Below the pieces are notes generated by a model. It was not told where the DNA came from. It saw only the letters and a list, made by a program, of their open reading frames with translations, and ran no database searches. Shown here in pieces: positions 13,888-22,257 of a stretch of 25,597 nucleotides of DNA. Each line of letters opens with the position of its first letter. The first letter of the stretch is position 1. The DNA comes from a virus: the IMG/VR virus record IMGVR_UViG_3300021962_000584, positions 1-25,597 of that record; one strand, 5' to 3'. A program made the position numbers and the translations under genes.

Positions 13888-14220
13888 ATGGAAGACAGAA
13901 TGATTAGAAGTGGTATGATTACTTGGGACGATAATTACTTTATCGTTGAAGTAATGACTATTGGTTGGGGGGAATGGTATGTCGTGAAAACATGTGTGAA
14001 TAAGAAATGGGAAGAGCGTAGGTTCTACAAACCCAATCGTGTTATTTCTTACTATCGTTCTTTGACGAAAAAGGCTGATTTAGCAAAAGTCGGCTCTCTC
14101 TCACAAAATCTCTACACAATTCTAAACGACCATCTATTGTCGGAACTAACTTCTGTAAGTTCCTGTTCGCAGAGCAACGCTGAATGTATCCAACCATACT
14201 CTCCCCACGGCGATATGTAG
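13888..14220 (+). CDS. Hypothetical protein, plus-strand gene
   Basis: A 110-residue ORF starting MEDRMIRSGMITWDDNYFIV, directly behind a promoter that would make the ATG the 5' end of the mRNA. Residues 1-75 read like a compact beta-rich domain (FIVEVMTIGWGEWYVVKTC, then KKWEERRFYKP). The last 40 residues are Ser/Cys/Pro-rich and encoded by DNA with a different codon and base composition (more C, with CTC, TCG and GGC codons). It ends at TAG, 13 nt before the convergent end of the connector gene. In-frame ATGs at 13900 and 13915 are alternative starts if the transcript begins a few bases later. Function unknown. Confidence 0.6.
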   Translation: MEDRMIRSGMITWDDNYFIVEVMTIGWGEWYVVKTCVNKKWEERRFYKPNRVISYYRSLTKKADLAKVGSLSQNLYTILNDHLLSELTSVSSCSQSNAECIQPYSPHGDM

Positions 14221-14233
14221 GAAAATAAATCAT

Positions 14234-14806
14234 TTAGCAACAAAATCTACCTCTGAACGAATGGTTATTTACAGACCATCTTGGAGCTTGACCCAAGACC
14301 AAACCACCATATCCAAACTTTTCTGTTGAAGACGCAGCTTGTGTGCCATCACCTGAATAGTAAGTAAATTCTGGAAACAAATTCTGATTGAAGTAAAGGT
14401 AGTTCTTGGCTCTATCAGACCAGTAATCAGCCAGCTCTCTAAACTCTTTTTTCAATTCACGATAAACCGACAAGTCAGCAGATGAAGAAAACTCTGAATT
14501 TTCTTGTTGTAGTCCTCTATTTTGGAGTTTTGCTAGGTTGTTGGTAAGTAGATATACCCCAGTCCAATATAAGCTCACCTGCGTCAAATATTCGTCCATT
14601 AGATATTTGTAATTTGAATTGGTTGAACCTGTGATTGAACCATCTGTAATTTTATCTACGATTGCGTTATACAAGTCATCACCCGTCAAATCACGGCAAT
14701 TGATGTATTGGGATTGTTGAATTGCGGGTAAGATGTTTCCAGTTAGAAGTGAATACTCTACTGGTAGGTTGTTTCTTACCATATCTTCTGAAATGAAATA
14801 TACCAT
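14234..14806 (-). CDS. Head-tail connector protein (putative)
   Basis: A 190-residue protein whose ATG overlaps the portal stop codon (TAATG). It opens with MVYFISEDMVRNNLPVEYSL, then a helical bundle with a YLTQVSLYWTGVYLLTNNLA helix, the layout of gp6-like head-completion/connector proteins that dock on the portal. The C-terminus ends in RGRFCC. Gene order portal then connector agrees with the role. Similar proteins next to portals are common in Bacteroidetes phages, from memory; the exact family name is not certain. It is the last gene of the structural unit and converges with the plus-strand gene 13 nt away. Confidence 0.65.
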   Translation of the reverse strand: MVYFISEDMVRNNLPVEYSLLTGNILPAIQQSQYINCRDLTGDDLYNAIVDKITDGSITGSTNSNYKYLMDEYLTQVSLYWTGVYLLTNNLAKLQNRGLQQENSEFSSSADLSVYRELKKEFRELADYWSDRAKNYLYFNQNLFPEFTYYSGDGTQAASSTEKFGYGGLVLGQAPRWSVNNHSFRGRFCC

Positions 14807-15933
14807 TACTCTAAATTGAATTTTTTGAATTTATTTACGATTTTTACAGGTTGGTTGTATTTTAGTGCCAATACATTTTCCAAACCCATATTCATCTTCT
14901 TTATGAATGGTTCAATTACGAAAGTAATAAGGTGGTTTGTAGCCACTTTGATTTCTTCAGCATTTGAACTGAACCCGTTAGACAATCCGACCTGAACCCC
15001 GAGAAGAAGGGGGCTACTTATCTGATTGGCTGTAAGTATGTTCTGTTGAACCAAAGTCAAAACATCAAGATACAAACCTGAATTTGCGTCATTTGAAATG
15101 GTTTCAATAGTTGGTTTTTCTTCAGGACTATCATAGAATGCGACCATCAACTTTGAACCATTCTTTCCTTGATAAGCTGCCACCAATTCAGAATAGATGG
15201 CTTCCTTTTCTGTCGGGGTAGGGGAACCAGCTAATCCAATAAATAGGTTTGGCAGAAGTGAATTTGCTAAATTTTTCTTATGGAACTCCCAAATCTCCGC
15301 TTCCAAAGCCACAGCGTCAGTTGCTGCCTGCCAAGGTAATACGGGATAGATTTTATTGTTTGATGGCTGGTAGTTAGTCCAATAGTAGATTTGTCTGGCA
15401 TCTTTTACATCAGGGTCTAATGTGTGAAATTTTGTGATTTTCTTATCCCTTTTGCTTGTATTCCAATCTTCACAATAATAGAACCAATCTATGTCTCTAA
15501 TGTGTTCGTCTTCTGTTTTCTTTTCAGCTCTTACATATTGGAATGGTAAGTGATACAAACTTTCAATAGCTGTTCTTTCCCTGTTCCAAATACATTCAAT
15601 AGCCCAACCGCCAAACAGCCAAGCGTCCATAACCAATTTGTAATATAACTCTGTGAAACTTTCAAATCTATTCACCATTACATTACCCAAGCCTTCAATT
15701 TCTACTCCCTCACCGATTGATAAGTTAGATTTAGCGTCAATACATACAGATAAAGTAGGGGATAGTTCTTTCAATTCTAAAACGAATTGTGGGTAATCAT
15801 TCATACCACCCTGACCCCAATTCACCCAGTCGTATTGTCTTGTGGTGCTTTCAGTATTCACACGAATATCTAATCGCTGAATAGGGTATTCTTGATAGAA
15901 AGTTTTTAGGTCAAAATTTTTATTATGTTCCAT
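14806..15933 (-). CDS. Portal protein
   Basis: A 375-residue protein with the sequence character of a phage portal, the dodecameric ring through which DNA enters. An N-terminal region with NWGQGGMNDYPQFV (about 37-50) is followed by a clip/wing region with Trp- and Tyr-rich strands (LVMDAWLFGGWAIECIWNRE, about 99-118), a stem-like segment and a long helix near 285-315 (VLTLVQQNILTANQ). The end (FVIEPFIKKMNMGLENVL) is the typical C-terminal helix. It is slightly short compared with classical HK97 portals. It overlaps the 144-residue protein by 11 nt and the connector by 1 nt. Confident by sequence impression and context. Confidence 0.85.
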   Translation of the reverse strand: MEHNKNFDLKTFYQEYPIQRLDIRVNTESTTRQYDWVNWGQGGMNDYPQFVLELKELSPTLSVCIDAKSNLSIGEGVEIEGLGNVMVNRFESFTELYYKLVMDAWLFGGWAIECIWNRERTAIESLYHLPFQYVRAEKKTEDEHIRDIDWFYYCEDWNTSKRDKKITKFHTLDPDVKDARQIYYWTNYQPSNNKIYPVLPWQAATDAVALEAEIWEFHKKNLANSLLPNLFIGLAGSPTPTEKEAIYSELVAAYQGKNGSKLMVAFYDSPEEKPTIETISNDANSGLYLDVLTLVQQNILTANQISSPLLLGVQVGLSNGFSSNAEEIKVATNHLITFVIEPFIKKMNMGLENVLALKYNQPVKIVNKFKKFNLE

Positions 15934-16357
15934 AGTAAATTATATTATTTGGTGTCGTATTCCCTGTATAATAAGTATCATCTTCACTAACAAAAATGAA
16001 TGCTAATGACGACAATAACTTATCATGGGACAACGATGTCTGTAGATTGGTAGATGAAACTTGTTCGTAAATCCCCAACCAATATTCGTTATTATCTAAT
16101 AAATGTATATTACAATTAGTAGAACCTGAAGCAATAAAAACTTCAGGTTGTGATTTATATGTATCAAATTGGAATACATCGTATTTGTTGGCATAATAGG
16201 ACGGATATACATTACTGATATTTCGTGGTATGAAAGTCGTTCTAACCCCACTCTGTGCGTTCTGTAAAGCCCATAGGTAAGTAGGGGAGCTCAATTCTTT
16301 ATACTGGCTCACATTCACCATTATTGTATTCGTTGCGTTTTGGGTAATGTATATCAT
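15923..16357 (-). CDS. Small virion-associated protein next to the portal
   Basis: A 144-residue beta-rich protein beginning MIYITQNATNTIMVNVSQYK. Tandem strands, a YDVFQFDTY centre and the EYWLGIYEQ motif recall small structural proteins that Bacteroidetes phages carry beside fibre genes; I recall the pattern but not a name. Its start overlaps the preceding stop (ATGA) and its end overlaps portal by 11 nt. No catalytic motif or transmembrane segment. Likely a virion or fibre accessory protein. Confidence 0.6.
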   Translation of the reverse strand: MIYITQNATNTIMVNVSQYKELSSPTYLWALQNAQSGVRTTFIPRNISNVYPSYYANKYDVFQFDTYKSQPEVFIASGSTNCNIHLLDNNEYWLGIYEQVSSTNLQTSLSHDKLLSSLAFIFVSEDDTYYTGNTTPNNIIYYGT

Positions 16358-16569
16358 AAAGGTAGTGGTTCTTTTTTATATTCAAATTCAATTTCAGGAC
16401 AATTCTTTACCCATAAGAAATCTGAATTTGTGATATTATCAACTTGTGCCATTTCTATAACCCAATTATCAAATGTGTCTTGTAATGGTAAAAAATAGTT
16501 AGTATCATTATACTTCTTATTCAATACCAATTCAAGTTGTTCCTGTGTAAGTAATTTTCCCGTTTTCAT
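16354..16569 (-). CDS. Hypothetical small structural-operon protein
   Basis: A 71-residue protein starting MKTGKLLTQEQLELVLNKKY, with a helical N-terminal half and an acidic/Pro C-terminus. It begins 1 nt after the stop of the Pro/Thr-linker fibre gene and overlaps the next gene (ATGA), so it is co-expressed with fibre and portal genes. No family recognised; it may be a fibre chaperone or minor virion protein, which is only a positional guess. Confidence 0.55.
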   Translation of the reverse strand: MKTGKLLTQEQLELVLNKKYNDTNYFLPLQDTFDNWVIEMAQVDNITNSDFLWVKNCPEIEFEYKKEPLPL

Positions 16570-16570
16570 A

Positions 16571-17662
16571 TTATCTTCCTAATGTTGTATTGAAATTCAT
16601 TATAGCTAAATCTAATGCTGCTCTTTCACCACTACCCAAACCAGCTCCATAAGATACGCTGGCTATTCTTTGATTACCAAAATCTGGATATACATAATCT
16701 GGTGCGTAGTTAGGGTTCCACCATAAAGCTAATAATATTGGCTTATGTTTTCCTAATGAAACAATAGGTCTAGCCGTATCAGTTCTTGTCTGTATCAAAG
16801 TGCCATTTTGATAAAGTGATATTGATGTTGGATTAGTTCTATTCAAAGTCATAACACCTTCACCATTATTTGATACTGAATTCCAGCCACTATTAGTTCC
16901 ACCATACATTTCAACATAAGGACTATTAGCACCATAACAACCATTCACGAAGAATTGATATGGGGTGCCTTCAATAGTGTTGATAAATCCATTCAAACCA
17001 GAAGCGTCAGCTCTGTTTCTATACAAAGCAAAGTGTGAAGAACCACTTGTTGAATATACAAAATTTTCAATATAGAAATCAGGGATTACAGCACCTGCCA
17101 CACTATCATTAGTCATACCTTCTATGGTGTGATTTACTGAACCATAATAAGACCAATCATAAGTTGCGTTTGTAGGTTCAACCAAGTTGATTTTATGTGA
17201 ATTAGCTGTAGCTCCCAGAACAGGTAAGAATACATCAATTTTACCCCATACACCAGCAGTTTTCAAATCAGATACAAGGGTCTCAACAGCCCCACTCATA
17301 ACAACATCTAATGTTCCGCCCGCATTCAATACTGCCGTCATATAAGCCGCAGCATCAGGGTCAATAGACGGAGCTGGCGTGCTACTTGGTGTTGGGGTCA
17401 AAGTTGGTGTCGCAGTCGGAGTTGCCGTATGAGTTGGTGTAATACTCGGAGTAGGGGTATTAGTCGGAGTATGCGTTGGTGTGATAGTCGGGGTCGCAGT
17501 TGGAGTTGCCGTAATAGTCGGTGTAATCGTAGCTGTTGGGCTGGGAGTTGGACTAGGGCCTGGAGGTGTTTGACCTGCCAATATACCTGGAACCAATCCA
17601 CCAAAGTTGAAGACCTGTTCCCCGTTTATGTATTTTGTTTCTATTTTTTTATAGGTCGCCAT
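16571..17662 (-). CDS. Tail fibre-like protein with Pro/Thr linker and lectin-like domain
   Basis: A 363-residue protein in three parts. Residues 1-32 are a short N-terminal anchor ([18 protein letters not shown]). Residues about 33-98 are a Pro/Thr/Ser tract of repeated TPT, TPS and TAT units. Residues about 103-363 open with [20 protein letters not shown] and continue with [20 protein letters not shown], then an extended beta region with many Asn, Gly and Tyr that resembles phage ConA/LamG-like receptor-binding domains; it ends [17 protein letters not shown]. The flexible linker would space the lectin domain away from the virion. The ATG overlaps the preceding stop (TAATG). Confidence 0.7.
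   Translation of the reverse strand: MATYKKIETKYINGEQVFNFGGLVPGILAGQTPPGPSPTPSPTATITPTITATPTATPTITPTHTPTNTPTPSITPTHTATPTATPTLTPTPSSTPAPSIDPDAAAYMTAVLNAGGTLDVVMSGAVETLVSDLKTAGVWGKIDVFLPVLGATANSHKINLVEPTNATYDWSYYGSVNHTIEGMTNDSVAGAVIPDFYIENFVYSTSGSSHFALYRNRADASGLNGFINTIEGTPYQFFVNGCYGANSPYVEMYGGTNSGWNSVSNNGEGVMTLNRTNPTSISLYQNGTLIQTRTDTARPIVSLGKHKPILLALWWNPNYAPDYVYPDFGNQRIASVSYGAGLGSGERAALDLAIMNFNTTLGR
17369..17566. repeat. Pro/Thr linker repeat tract
   Basis: Degenerate DNA repeats of the kind GTCGGAGT / GTTGGTGT on the plus strand, encoding TPTP/TATP units on the minus strand (residues about 33-98). Length variation by slippage or recombination is expected in such a tract. Confidence 0.75.
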
Positions 17663-17892
17663 TAGTGTTGAGCTTTTACTTTATCTATCAATTTATTTAC
17701 ATCTACATCGTCTGAACCCTCATAACAAAAATCTTTCGTAAATGAAAGATTTTCCCCGTTATAGTATTCTACCCTTATACATATATTTCGTGTTGCCAAA
17801 TCCCAAATTAGATAGGTTATTTTGTATCTGGTAATAGGTCTCGCTAGGTTTGTATTGTCTCTAACTTTTATATTACCAGATACTTCTAACAT
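17662..17892 (-). CDS. Hypothetical small structural-operon protein
   Basis: A 76-residue protein starting [21 protein letters not shown] beta-rich body ([20 protein letters not shown]) and a short C-terminal helix suggest a compact fold. It starts 6 nt after the YadA-like fibre gene and overlaps the next fibre gene by 1 nt, so it probably helps fold or attach one of the two fibres. No family recognised. Confidence 0.55.
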   Translation of the reverse strand: MLEVSGNIKVRDNTNLARPITRYKITYLIWDLATRNICIRVEYYNGENLSFTKDFCYEGSDDVDVNKLIDKVKAQH

Positions 17893-17898
17893 ATTTTA

Positions 17899-19716
17899 TT
17901 ATAGTGCTCCAAAGTTTAGGTGTTCGTCTAATACACCAACTTTTCCACCCAATCCGTCATCTACAATACGCAATCTGTAATATGTGTATCCATTATTAGT
18001 TGGATTTACACTACTTCCCTTTGCGAAACAAGAATTACTTACACCATCAAGGTTGATTGAAGAAATTGTGTATGTTCCACTATTATACACCCAAAATTCA
18101 TATTCATATCCAATCTTGGTATTATTCAACTGAATTGTTCCAATATTACCAGTAATGGTGAAACTGAATAATGAACCCGTAGATAAATCTACGCTAAATG
18201 AACCTGATACATTACCACCTTGTTTCCACTCTACCCCGTGTGCTTGATATGCGAAAAGATTTTCTGTATATGTGGTATTATCATAATTTGCTGTTCTGTT
18301 GTCTGTTCCTACCATAGTAGCTCTTGTCTTACTACTAATAGTATTACCACTACCATTTATTATACTATTATATGTTCCCGCTCCAGTTATTATATTACTT
18401 TCACCAGAAATAAAAGCACCATAGTTAGATGTTGAACCTGTGTTTGCTCTACCCGATAAATAACCATTATACGAGCCACTTGGGTTTCTATGTTTTGTTC
18501 CACCTATTTCAGCGTTGTATGACCCACTTTCAATATCATTATCCATACCTAATGATAAGTTGTATGGTGTTATTACTCTGTTTCCATCACCATACGCAAA
18601 ACTAAAACTACCAGCATTTACTATGTTTGTTCCTATACTCAATCCGTAGTCCCCATTTACATTACTATTGTCTCCAAAGACATAACCCGTTGTAGCATTT
18701 ACAGCACAACCATTACCGACTATCATACTCCATCGGTTATTCGCACTATTAGCATTACAATTTCTACCAAAGATAAATGAGCCTAATGGGTGGTTTCCGT
18801 TGGTATTACTATTACCTTCACCAAATACGACATGGAATGAACTTGACCCTCCAATAGTGTTTCCACTACCAACAACAAAGTTGTTTTTAGAACCCGCAGT
18901 TTGTGTATTTGTTCCACCACCAGTATTTAGTTGAGTTGAATTTCCAACGCCAACTAATTTATCAACATAAGTGGTGTTTGAAGCCAAAGATGTTGGTTGT
19001 GTTTGTAGGTTCAAGAAAGTTGTATAATTTGTCGCTCCAGATAGGTTATGTGAAGCACCACCCAAAATCATATTGTTTGTTCCCGTTGAAGAAATCGTAT
19101 GACTTTTTCCACCTAAAATAACTGATTGAGTTGAACCTCCACCAGCACCATTATCTATGATTGACGCTGAACCTATTACAACAGCGTTATTTCCTTTGTT
19201 ATTTGTATTAGAAGCACCTATCGTAATACCTCTTGTTCCAGTAGCTCTTGATGGATTACCATTTTCTGCGGTATTTCCAATAACAATACTACCTTGACTA
19301 GCCGCCAAGTCATCTCCTATTTGTATTGTTCCCTTTGTAGCATCACCATATAGTCCTTTACCGATACTAACACTCCTTTCACCAACACTAAAAATATCAT
19401 TACCAATAGCAATAGCATTAGCCTTATCATTAGTGGTATTATTTCCATAAGTTATACTACCCGTATTAGTTGATGACGCACCTTTACCAATAGCGATACT
19501 ATTTGTTCCCGATGCTGTCGCTGGTGTTGATGTTAGAGTTGATTTTATACTATCAGTCCCTGTTCCAGCAACCAAACCAACAGCATCAGTTCCAGCCAGT
19601 AAATCTACTCTTTTTATTCTATAAGTGGCAGTATTACCACTATCATTCATTACTATCCAACTATTATCATCAGCCGTTGTTGTGGTGGTAAGTTGGCTTA
19701 TTTTCTTGTTTGCCAT
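17899..19716 (-). CDS. Tail fibre with YadA-head-like repeats
   Basis: A 605-residue fibre. The N-terminus (ANKKISQLTTTTTADDNSWI) is the typical phage fibre anchor with a KISQL and a YRIKRVDLL motif. Residues about 65-490 are repeated short units of the form S/N-x-A-I-A/V-I-G-x-G (AIAIG, SVSIG, TIQIG, SIVIG, GITIG and more), which in trimeric autotransporters such as YadA form a left-handed parallel beta-roll. The C-terminal part (about 500-605) is a beta domain ending KVGVLDEHLNFGAL and may be the tip. Trimeric structure and host recognition are inferred from the repeats. It follows the 69-residue gene by 22 nt. Confidence 0.75.
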   Translation of the reverse strand: MANKKISQLTTTTTADDNSWIVMNDSGNTATYRIKRVDLLAGTDAVGLVAGTGTDSIKSTLTSTPATASGTNSIAIGKGASSTNTGSITYGNNTTNDKANAIAIGNDIFSVGERSVSIGKGLYGDATKGTIQIGDDLAASQGSIVIGNTAENGNPSRATGTRGITIGASNTNNKGNNAVVIGSASIIDNGAGGGSTQSVILGGKSHTISSTGTNNMILGGASHNLSGATNYTTFLNLQTQPTSLASNTTYVDKLVGVGNSTQLNTGGGTNTQTAGSKNNFVVGSGNTIGGSSSFHVVFGEGNSNTNGNHPLGSFIFGRNCNANSANNRWSMIVGNGCAVNATTGYVFGDNSNVNGDYGLSIGTNIVNAGSFSFAYGDGNRVITPYNLSLGMDNDIESGSYNAEIGGTKHRNPSGSYNGYLSGRANTGSTSNYGAFISGESNIITGAGTYNSIINGSGNTISSKTRATMVGTDNRTANYDNTTYTENLFAYQAHGVEWKQGGNVSGSFSVDLSTGSLFSFTITGNIGTIQLNNTKIGYEYEFWVYNSGTYTISSINLDGVSNSCFAKGSSVNPTNNGYTYYRLRIVDDGLGGKVGVLDEHLNFGAL

Positions 19717-19738
19717 ATTCTTTATATGTTATTTTTAT

Positions 19739-19948
19739 TTATACGAAATCATAATCTATATTATCCCCACCTTCTGTAAGTAATTCAAAACTATCTTCCG
19801 ATAATAAATGGTAAGTTTCAACTGGCGGGGTGGGCTCCTCTGTTGTCCCTAAACCATAAGGAATTTGTTGTTTTATACCAGCAATTCTGTTTGACTTCCA
19901 TAAGTCAATCCATTCTTTATTACCTGTATATCGTGGTGATGTTGCCAT
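19739..19948 (-). CDS. Hypothetical small structural-operon protein
   Basis: A 69-residue protein starting MATSPRYTGNKEWIDLWKSN, with a Pro-rich middle (TTEEPTPPVETY) and an acidic LLTEGGDNIDYDF end. It is the first gene after the strong terminator behind the capsid cassette and leads into the fibre gene. The LLTE-G-DN pattern resembles tails of other phage virion proteins, but I do not recognise the family. No clear promoter is seen between the terminator and this gene, so it may be read by partial readthrough. Confidence 0.6.
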   Translation of the reverse strand: MATSPRYTGNKEWIDLWKSNRIAGIKQQIPYGLGTTEEPTPPVETYHLLSEDSFELLTEGGDNIDYDFV

Positions 19949-19972
19949 ATAGTATAATTATTATGTTAGGCT

Positions 19973-19998
19973 AAAAAAGGGGGGTTTCTACACCCCCC
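19973..19998 (-). terminator. Strong intrinsic terminator behind the capsid cassette
   Basis: Minus strand GGGGGGT and ACCCCCC pair (7 bp) around a 6-nt loop, followed by TTTTTT (19973-19978) and AGCC. It lies 22 nt downstream of the stop of the 195-residue structural gene and limits transcription into the fibre and portal genes. Confidence 0.85.
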
Positions 19999-20019
19999 AT
20001 AAAATGATTTTTATTTTTA

Positions 20020-20607
20020 TTACTCTCTATCAACGCTGATGTTTGAACCAGCCAAGAAAGCAGAAATTGTAGTTGTAATATCAACTTGTGGAACTGAAAT
20101 TGTAGAATTTGAAGTCAAATTCAAAGTGTAAAGCTGACTATCACCAGGTAAAGAACCTGAAGCAATAGAAGCAGAACTGATAAACATACCTCCATCGGCA
20201 CCAGCCAAGAAGTATTTACCTGTCTTCAATTTTACCAACCAATATGAAGCAGTATTTTTTACAATCTCTTCATACAAATTAGTTCCGTTTATTTGGTCTA
20301 GACCAGGGATTGTGAAGATAAGTGAAGTGTTGAATGTGAAGCCTAAACTTTCTAAATTCACACTTACTTCTTCGTTTAGAGCTGCGCTTGAATTACGCAC
20401 CACATCAATTTTCTTGAACTCTAAACCTAATCCCGTAGCACCAGACACAGCACTTACTAAACCATTAGCATCATAAGTGATGCTTTCAAAGTCAGCAGTT
20501 GAACCCGTAGATGTAAGAACCCAAAGTCCTTCTACACCAGGGACATTATTTACACAAGAAGACAATTCTAGTCCATTTGTGATTACGCAGTTAGAACCTG
20601 TAGCCAT
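20020..20607 (-). CDS. Major structural protein, probable tail tube or head decoration
   Basis: A 195-residue protein starting MATGSNCVITNGLELSSCVN. It is Ser/Gly/Thr-rich with beta strands, a KTGKYFLAGADGGMFISS core and a DSQLYTLNLTSNSTISVPQV strand near the end, in keeping with tail-tube or decoration proteins made in many copies. It is directly downstream of the major capsid gene and followed by a strong terminator, an arrangement typical of highly expressed virion components. Which of the two roles it has is not settled by sequence alone. The leader has AATAACT repeats and no Shine-Dalgarno. Confidence 0.6.
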   Translation of the reverse strand: MATGSNCVITNGLELSSCVNNVPGVEGLWVLTSTGSTADFESITYDANGLVSAVSGATGLGLEFKKIDVVRNSSAALNEEVSVNLESLGFTFNTSLIFTIPGLDQINGTNLYEEIVKNTASYWLVKLKTGKYFLAGADGGMFISSASIASGSLPGDSQLYTLNLTSNSTISVPQVDITTTISAFLAGSNISVDRE

Positions 20608-20643
20608 AGTTTTAGTTATTAGTTATTAGTTTATTCAAGTTTA

Positions 20644-21591
20644 TTATGATGCGAATACTACTTGGTCGCAGAAAGGAACAGCCGCTCCAACCTTACAAAC
20701 CAACTTCATACGCAATTGCGCGAAATCTTGTGAAATCCAAGAAATCGGTGAGCTTACATCTGAAAGCAAATCAGTTCCCATCATCAAACCTTCTGATGTA
20801 GAAATTACAGCGTATGAACCAGCTGAACCAATTTCAGTAGAAACGATTTTAGTGTTTGTGAATGGAACTTGAATTTCCATTTGACCTTCTTTCAAAGTAG
20901 ATGGGTCAAACCAGTATAAATTGCTATTTCTCAAAGCTAAAGCGTAAGCTTGGAAATCAGCGTGTGAAACAGCCAAGATAGTTGGAACTGACTTCAACGC
21001 ATCAGGAATAGCACTTACATAAGCATCAACTACAGCAATAGCGTTTGCGCTAGTCAAAGCTGTATAAGTGATGTTGTTTGTAGAAGCAGAACAAGTAGCA
21101 GATTGTAATTGCTCTATTACACCTGAAAAACCATCAGCAGCTGAAGTAGCACCCCAGAACTTTCTAGACATGAATACATTTGCTTTTTTAGCCAAGTCAG
21201 CCATAAATGCTTCAGTCAAAGATGGTAAGTCAATATTATATGAACCTGGACGCATTCTTACAGATAAGATGGTTTGGTTCAATTCGCCTTCACAATATGA
21301 TTTCTCAAATGTGTAAGGACTTACTTTCAATTCTACTTCAGACATAGTTTCAGTTCCACCTGTGAAAGTAGAACAACCATTTCCTTTGTAGCCTAATGTG
21401 TCTATATCACCACTATCAAATACTGGGATAAGTTCCGCATACTTGATGCCTGGGATTACACGATATGTATTCGCTTCAGTCGTATCCATAATAATACGGC
21501 TCAATAACAAATCAGCATTAGCGTTCATATAGTCGCTCATAGCAGATGTATCAGCAGCGAAATTGAATTGTTTGAAATTTCCGTTTTTCAT
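20644..21591 (-). CDS. Major capsid protein
   Basis: A 315-residue protein with HK97-like capsid character: N-terminal helix (DTSAMSDYMNANADLLLSRI), a TTEANTYRVIPGIKYAELIP strand, spine-like helix (SLTEAFMADLAKKANVFMSR, about 125-145), and an A-domain-like C-terminal half with SVPTILAVSHADFQAYALAL and EIGSAGSYAVISTSEG. Order protease, scaffold, capsid supports the call. The N-terminus is short because the scaffold is a separate gene. It has an AT-rich leader and is the first gene of the capsid/195-residue cassette ended by a terminator. Identification is good; the fold is inferred from patterns. Confidence 0.85.
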   Translation of the reverse strand: MKNGNFKQFNFAADTSAMSDYMNANADLLLSRIIMDTTEANTYRVIPGIKYAELIPVFDSGDIDTLGYKGNGCSTFTGGTETMSEVELKVSPYTFEKSYCEGELNQTILSVRMRPGSYNIDLPSLTEAFMADLAKKANVFMSRKFWGATSAADGFSGVIEQLQSATCSASTNNITYTALTSANAIAVVDAYVSAIPDALKSVPTILAVSHADFQAYALALRNSNLYWFDPSTLKEGQMEIQVPFTNTKIVSTEIGSAGSYAVISTSEGLMMGTDLLSDVSSPISWISQDFAQLRMKLVCKVGAAVPFCDQVVFAS

Positions 21592-21634
21592 AATTCTTAT
21601 TATTTGTTGTTGTTTTTATTTTTAGATTTTTTTA

Positions 21635-22213
21635 TTATCTTTTTTGTCTCATAGCCTTCAACACCTCATATCTACTATCGGTTGAAAACATTTTTGAAAC
21701 AACTTTATCCTCATTTAGAGGTGTGTGTGAAGCTTCTGACTTGAATTTCTCATAATCAGATTTCAACTTCATCATTTCTTCTTGAACTTGTTGGATTTGC
21801 TCCACTACAGGTGTAAGCGCATCTACGATTGATTGGACGATGTCTTCACTAACTACATCTTCAACTTCAGCAGGAACTTCAATTTCTACTTCCTCCATCT
21901 TTTCTTCTGTAGCTTCTGTTTCAACAACATCATCTGAACCTGAACGAACCTCAACCAATTTACCTTCTTCATCGGTAATCAATTTCTTTTCGCCGTCCAA
22001 ATAAGTCCATTCGCCAGCACCTACAACTGAATAAGTCCCGTCTTCATTCACAAGATAAATAGTATCACCAACAACGAAGTCAGCTTCTGACTGGTTGCTT
22101 ACAATATATCCACCTTCTAATTCTACTTCGGCAAACTTTTCAGTTTTAGTAGTTTGGAATTTCAAGCCAACTAATTCAGCAACTCTTTCCAAAATTTCTT
22201 TAGAATTTTTCAT
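21635..22213 (-). CDS. Head scaffolding-like protein
   Basis: A 192-residue acidic protein. The first 75 residues form a beta region with YIVSNQSEADFVVGDTIYLV. A long Glu/Val-rich helix follows (about 98-170) that is coiled-coil-like (DIVQSIVDALTPVVEQIQQV), ending with a basic LKAMRQKR. Scaffolds are typically acidic, helical and sit between protease and capsid genes with a short basic C-terminus that binds capsid; this fits on all counts. The N-terminal beta domain is an unusual addition. The leader contains ATAAACA (22227-22233) and a TAATATTTATTA element. Confidence 0.75.
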   Translation of the reverse strand: MKNSKEILERVAELVGLKFQTTKTEKFAEVELEGGYIVSNQSEADFVVGDTIYLVNEDGTYSVVGAGEWTYLDGEKKLITDEEGKLVEVRSGSDDVVETEATEEKMEEVEIEVPAEVEDVVSEDIVQSIVDALTPVVEQIQQVQEEMMKLKSDYEKFKSEASHTPLNEDKVVSKMFSTDSRYEVLKAMRQKR

Positions 22214-22257
22214 AATCTTTTTTGTTTGTTTATTAGTAATAAATATTACTTGAAAAT

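Noticed and set aside
14042-14233. Minus-strand ORF of 63 codons after the connector gene
   Set aside because: It is antisense to the plus-strand gene that has a good promoter, and begins 1 nt after the connector stop without a leader; composition does not look more coding than the plus frame.
16571-17662. Diversity-generating retroelement acting on the fibre genes
   Set aside because: No reverse transcriptase and no near-identical template/variable repeat pair was seen in the window.
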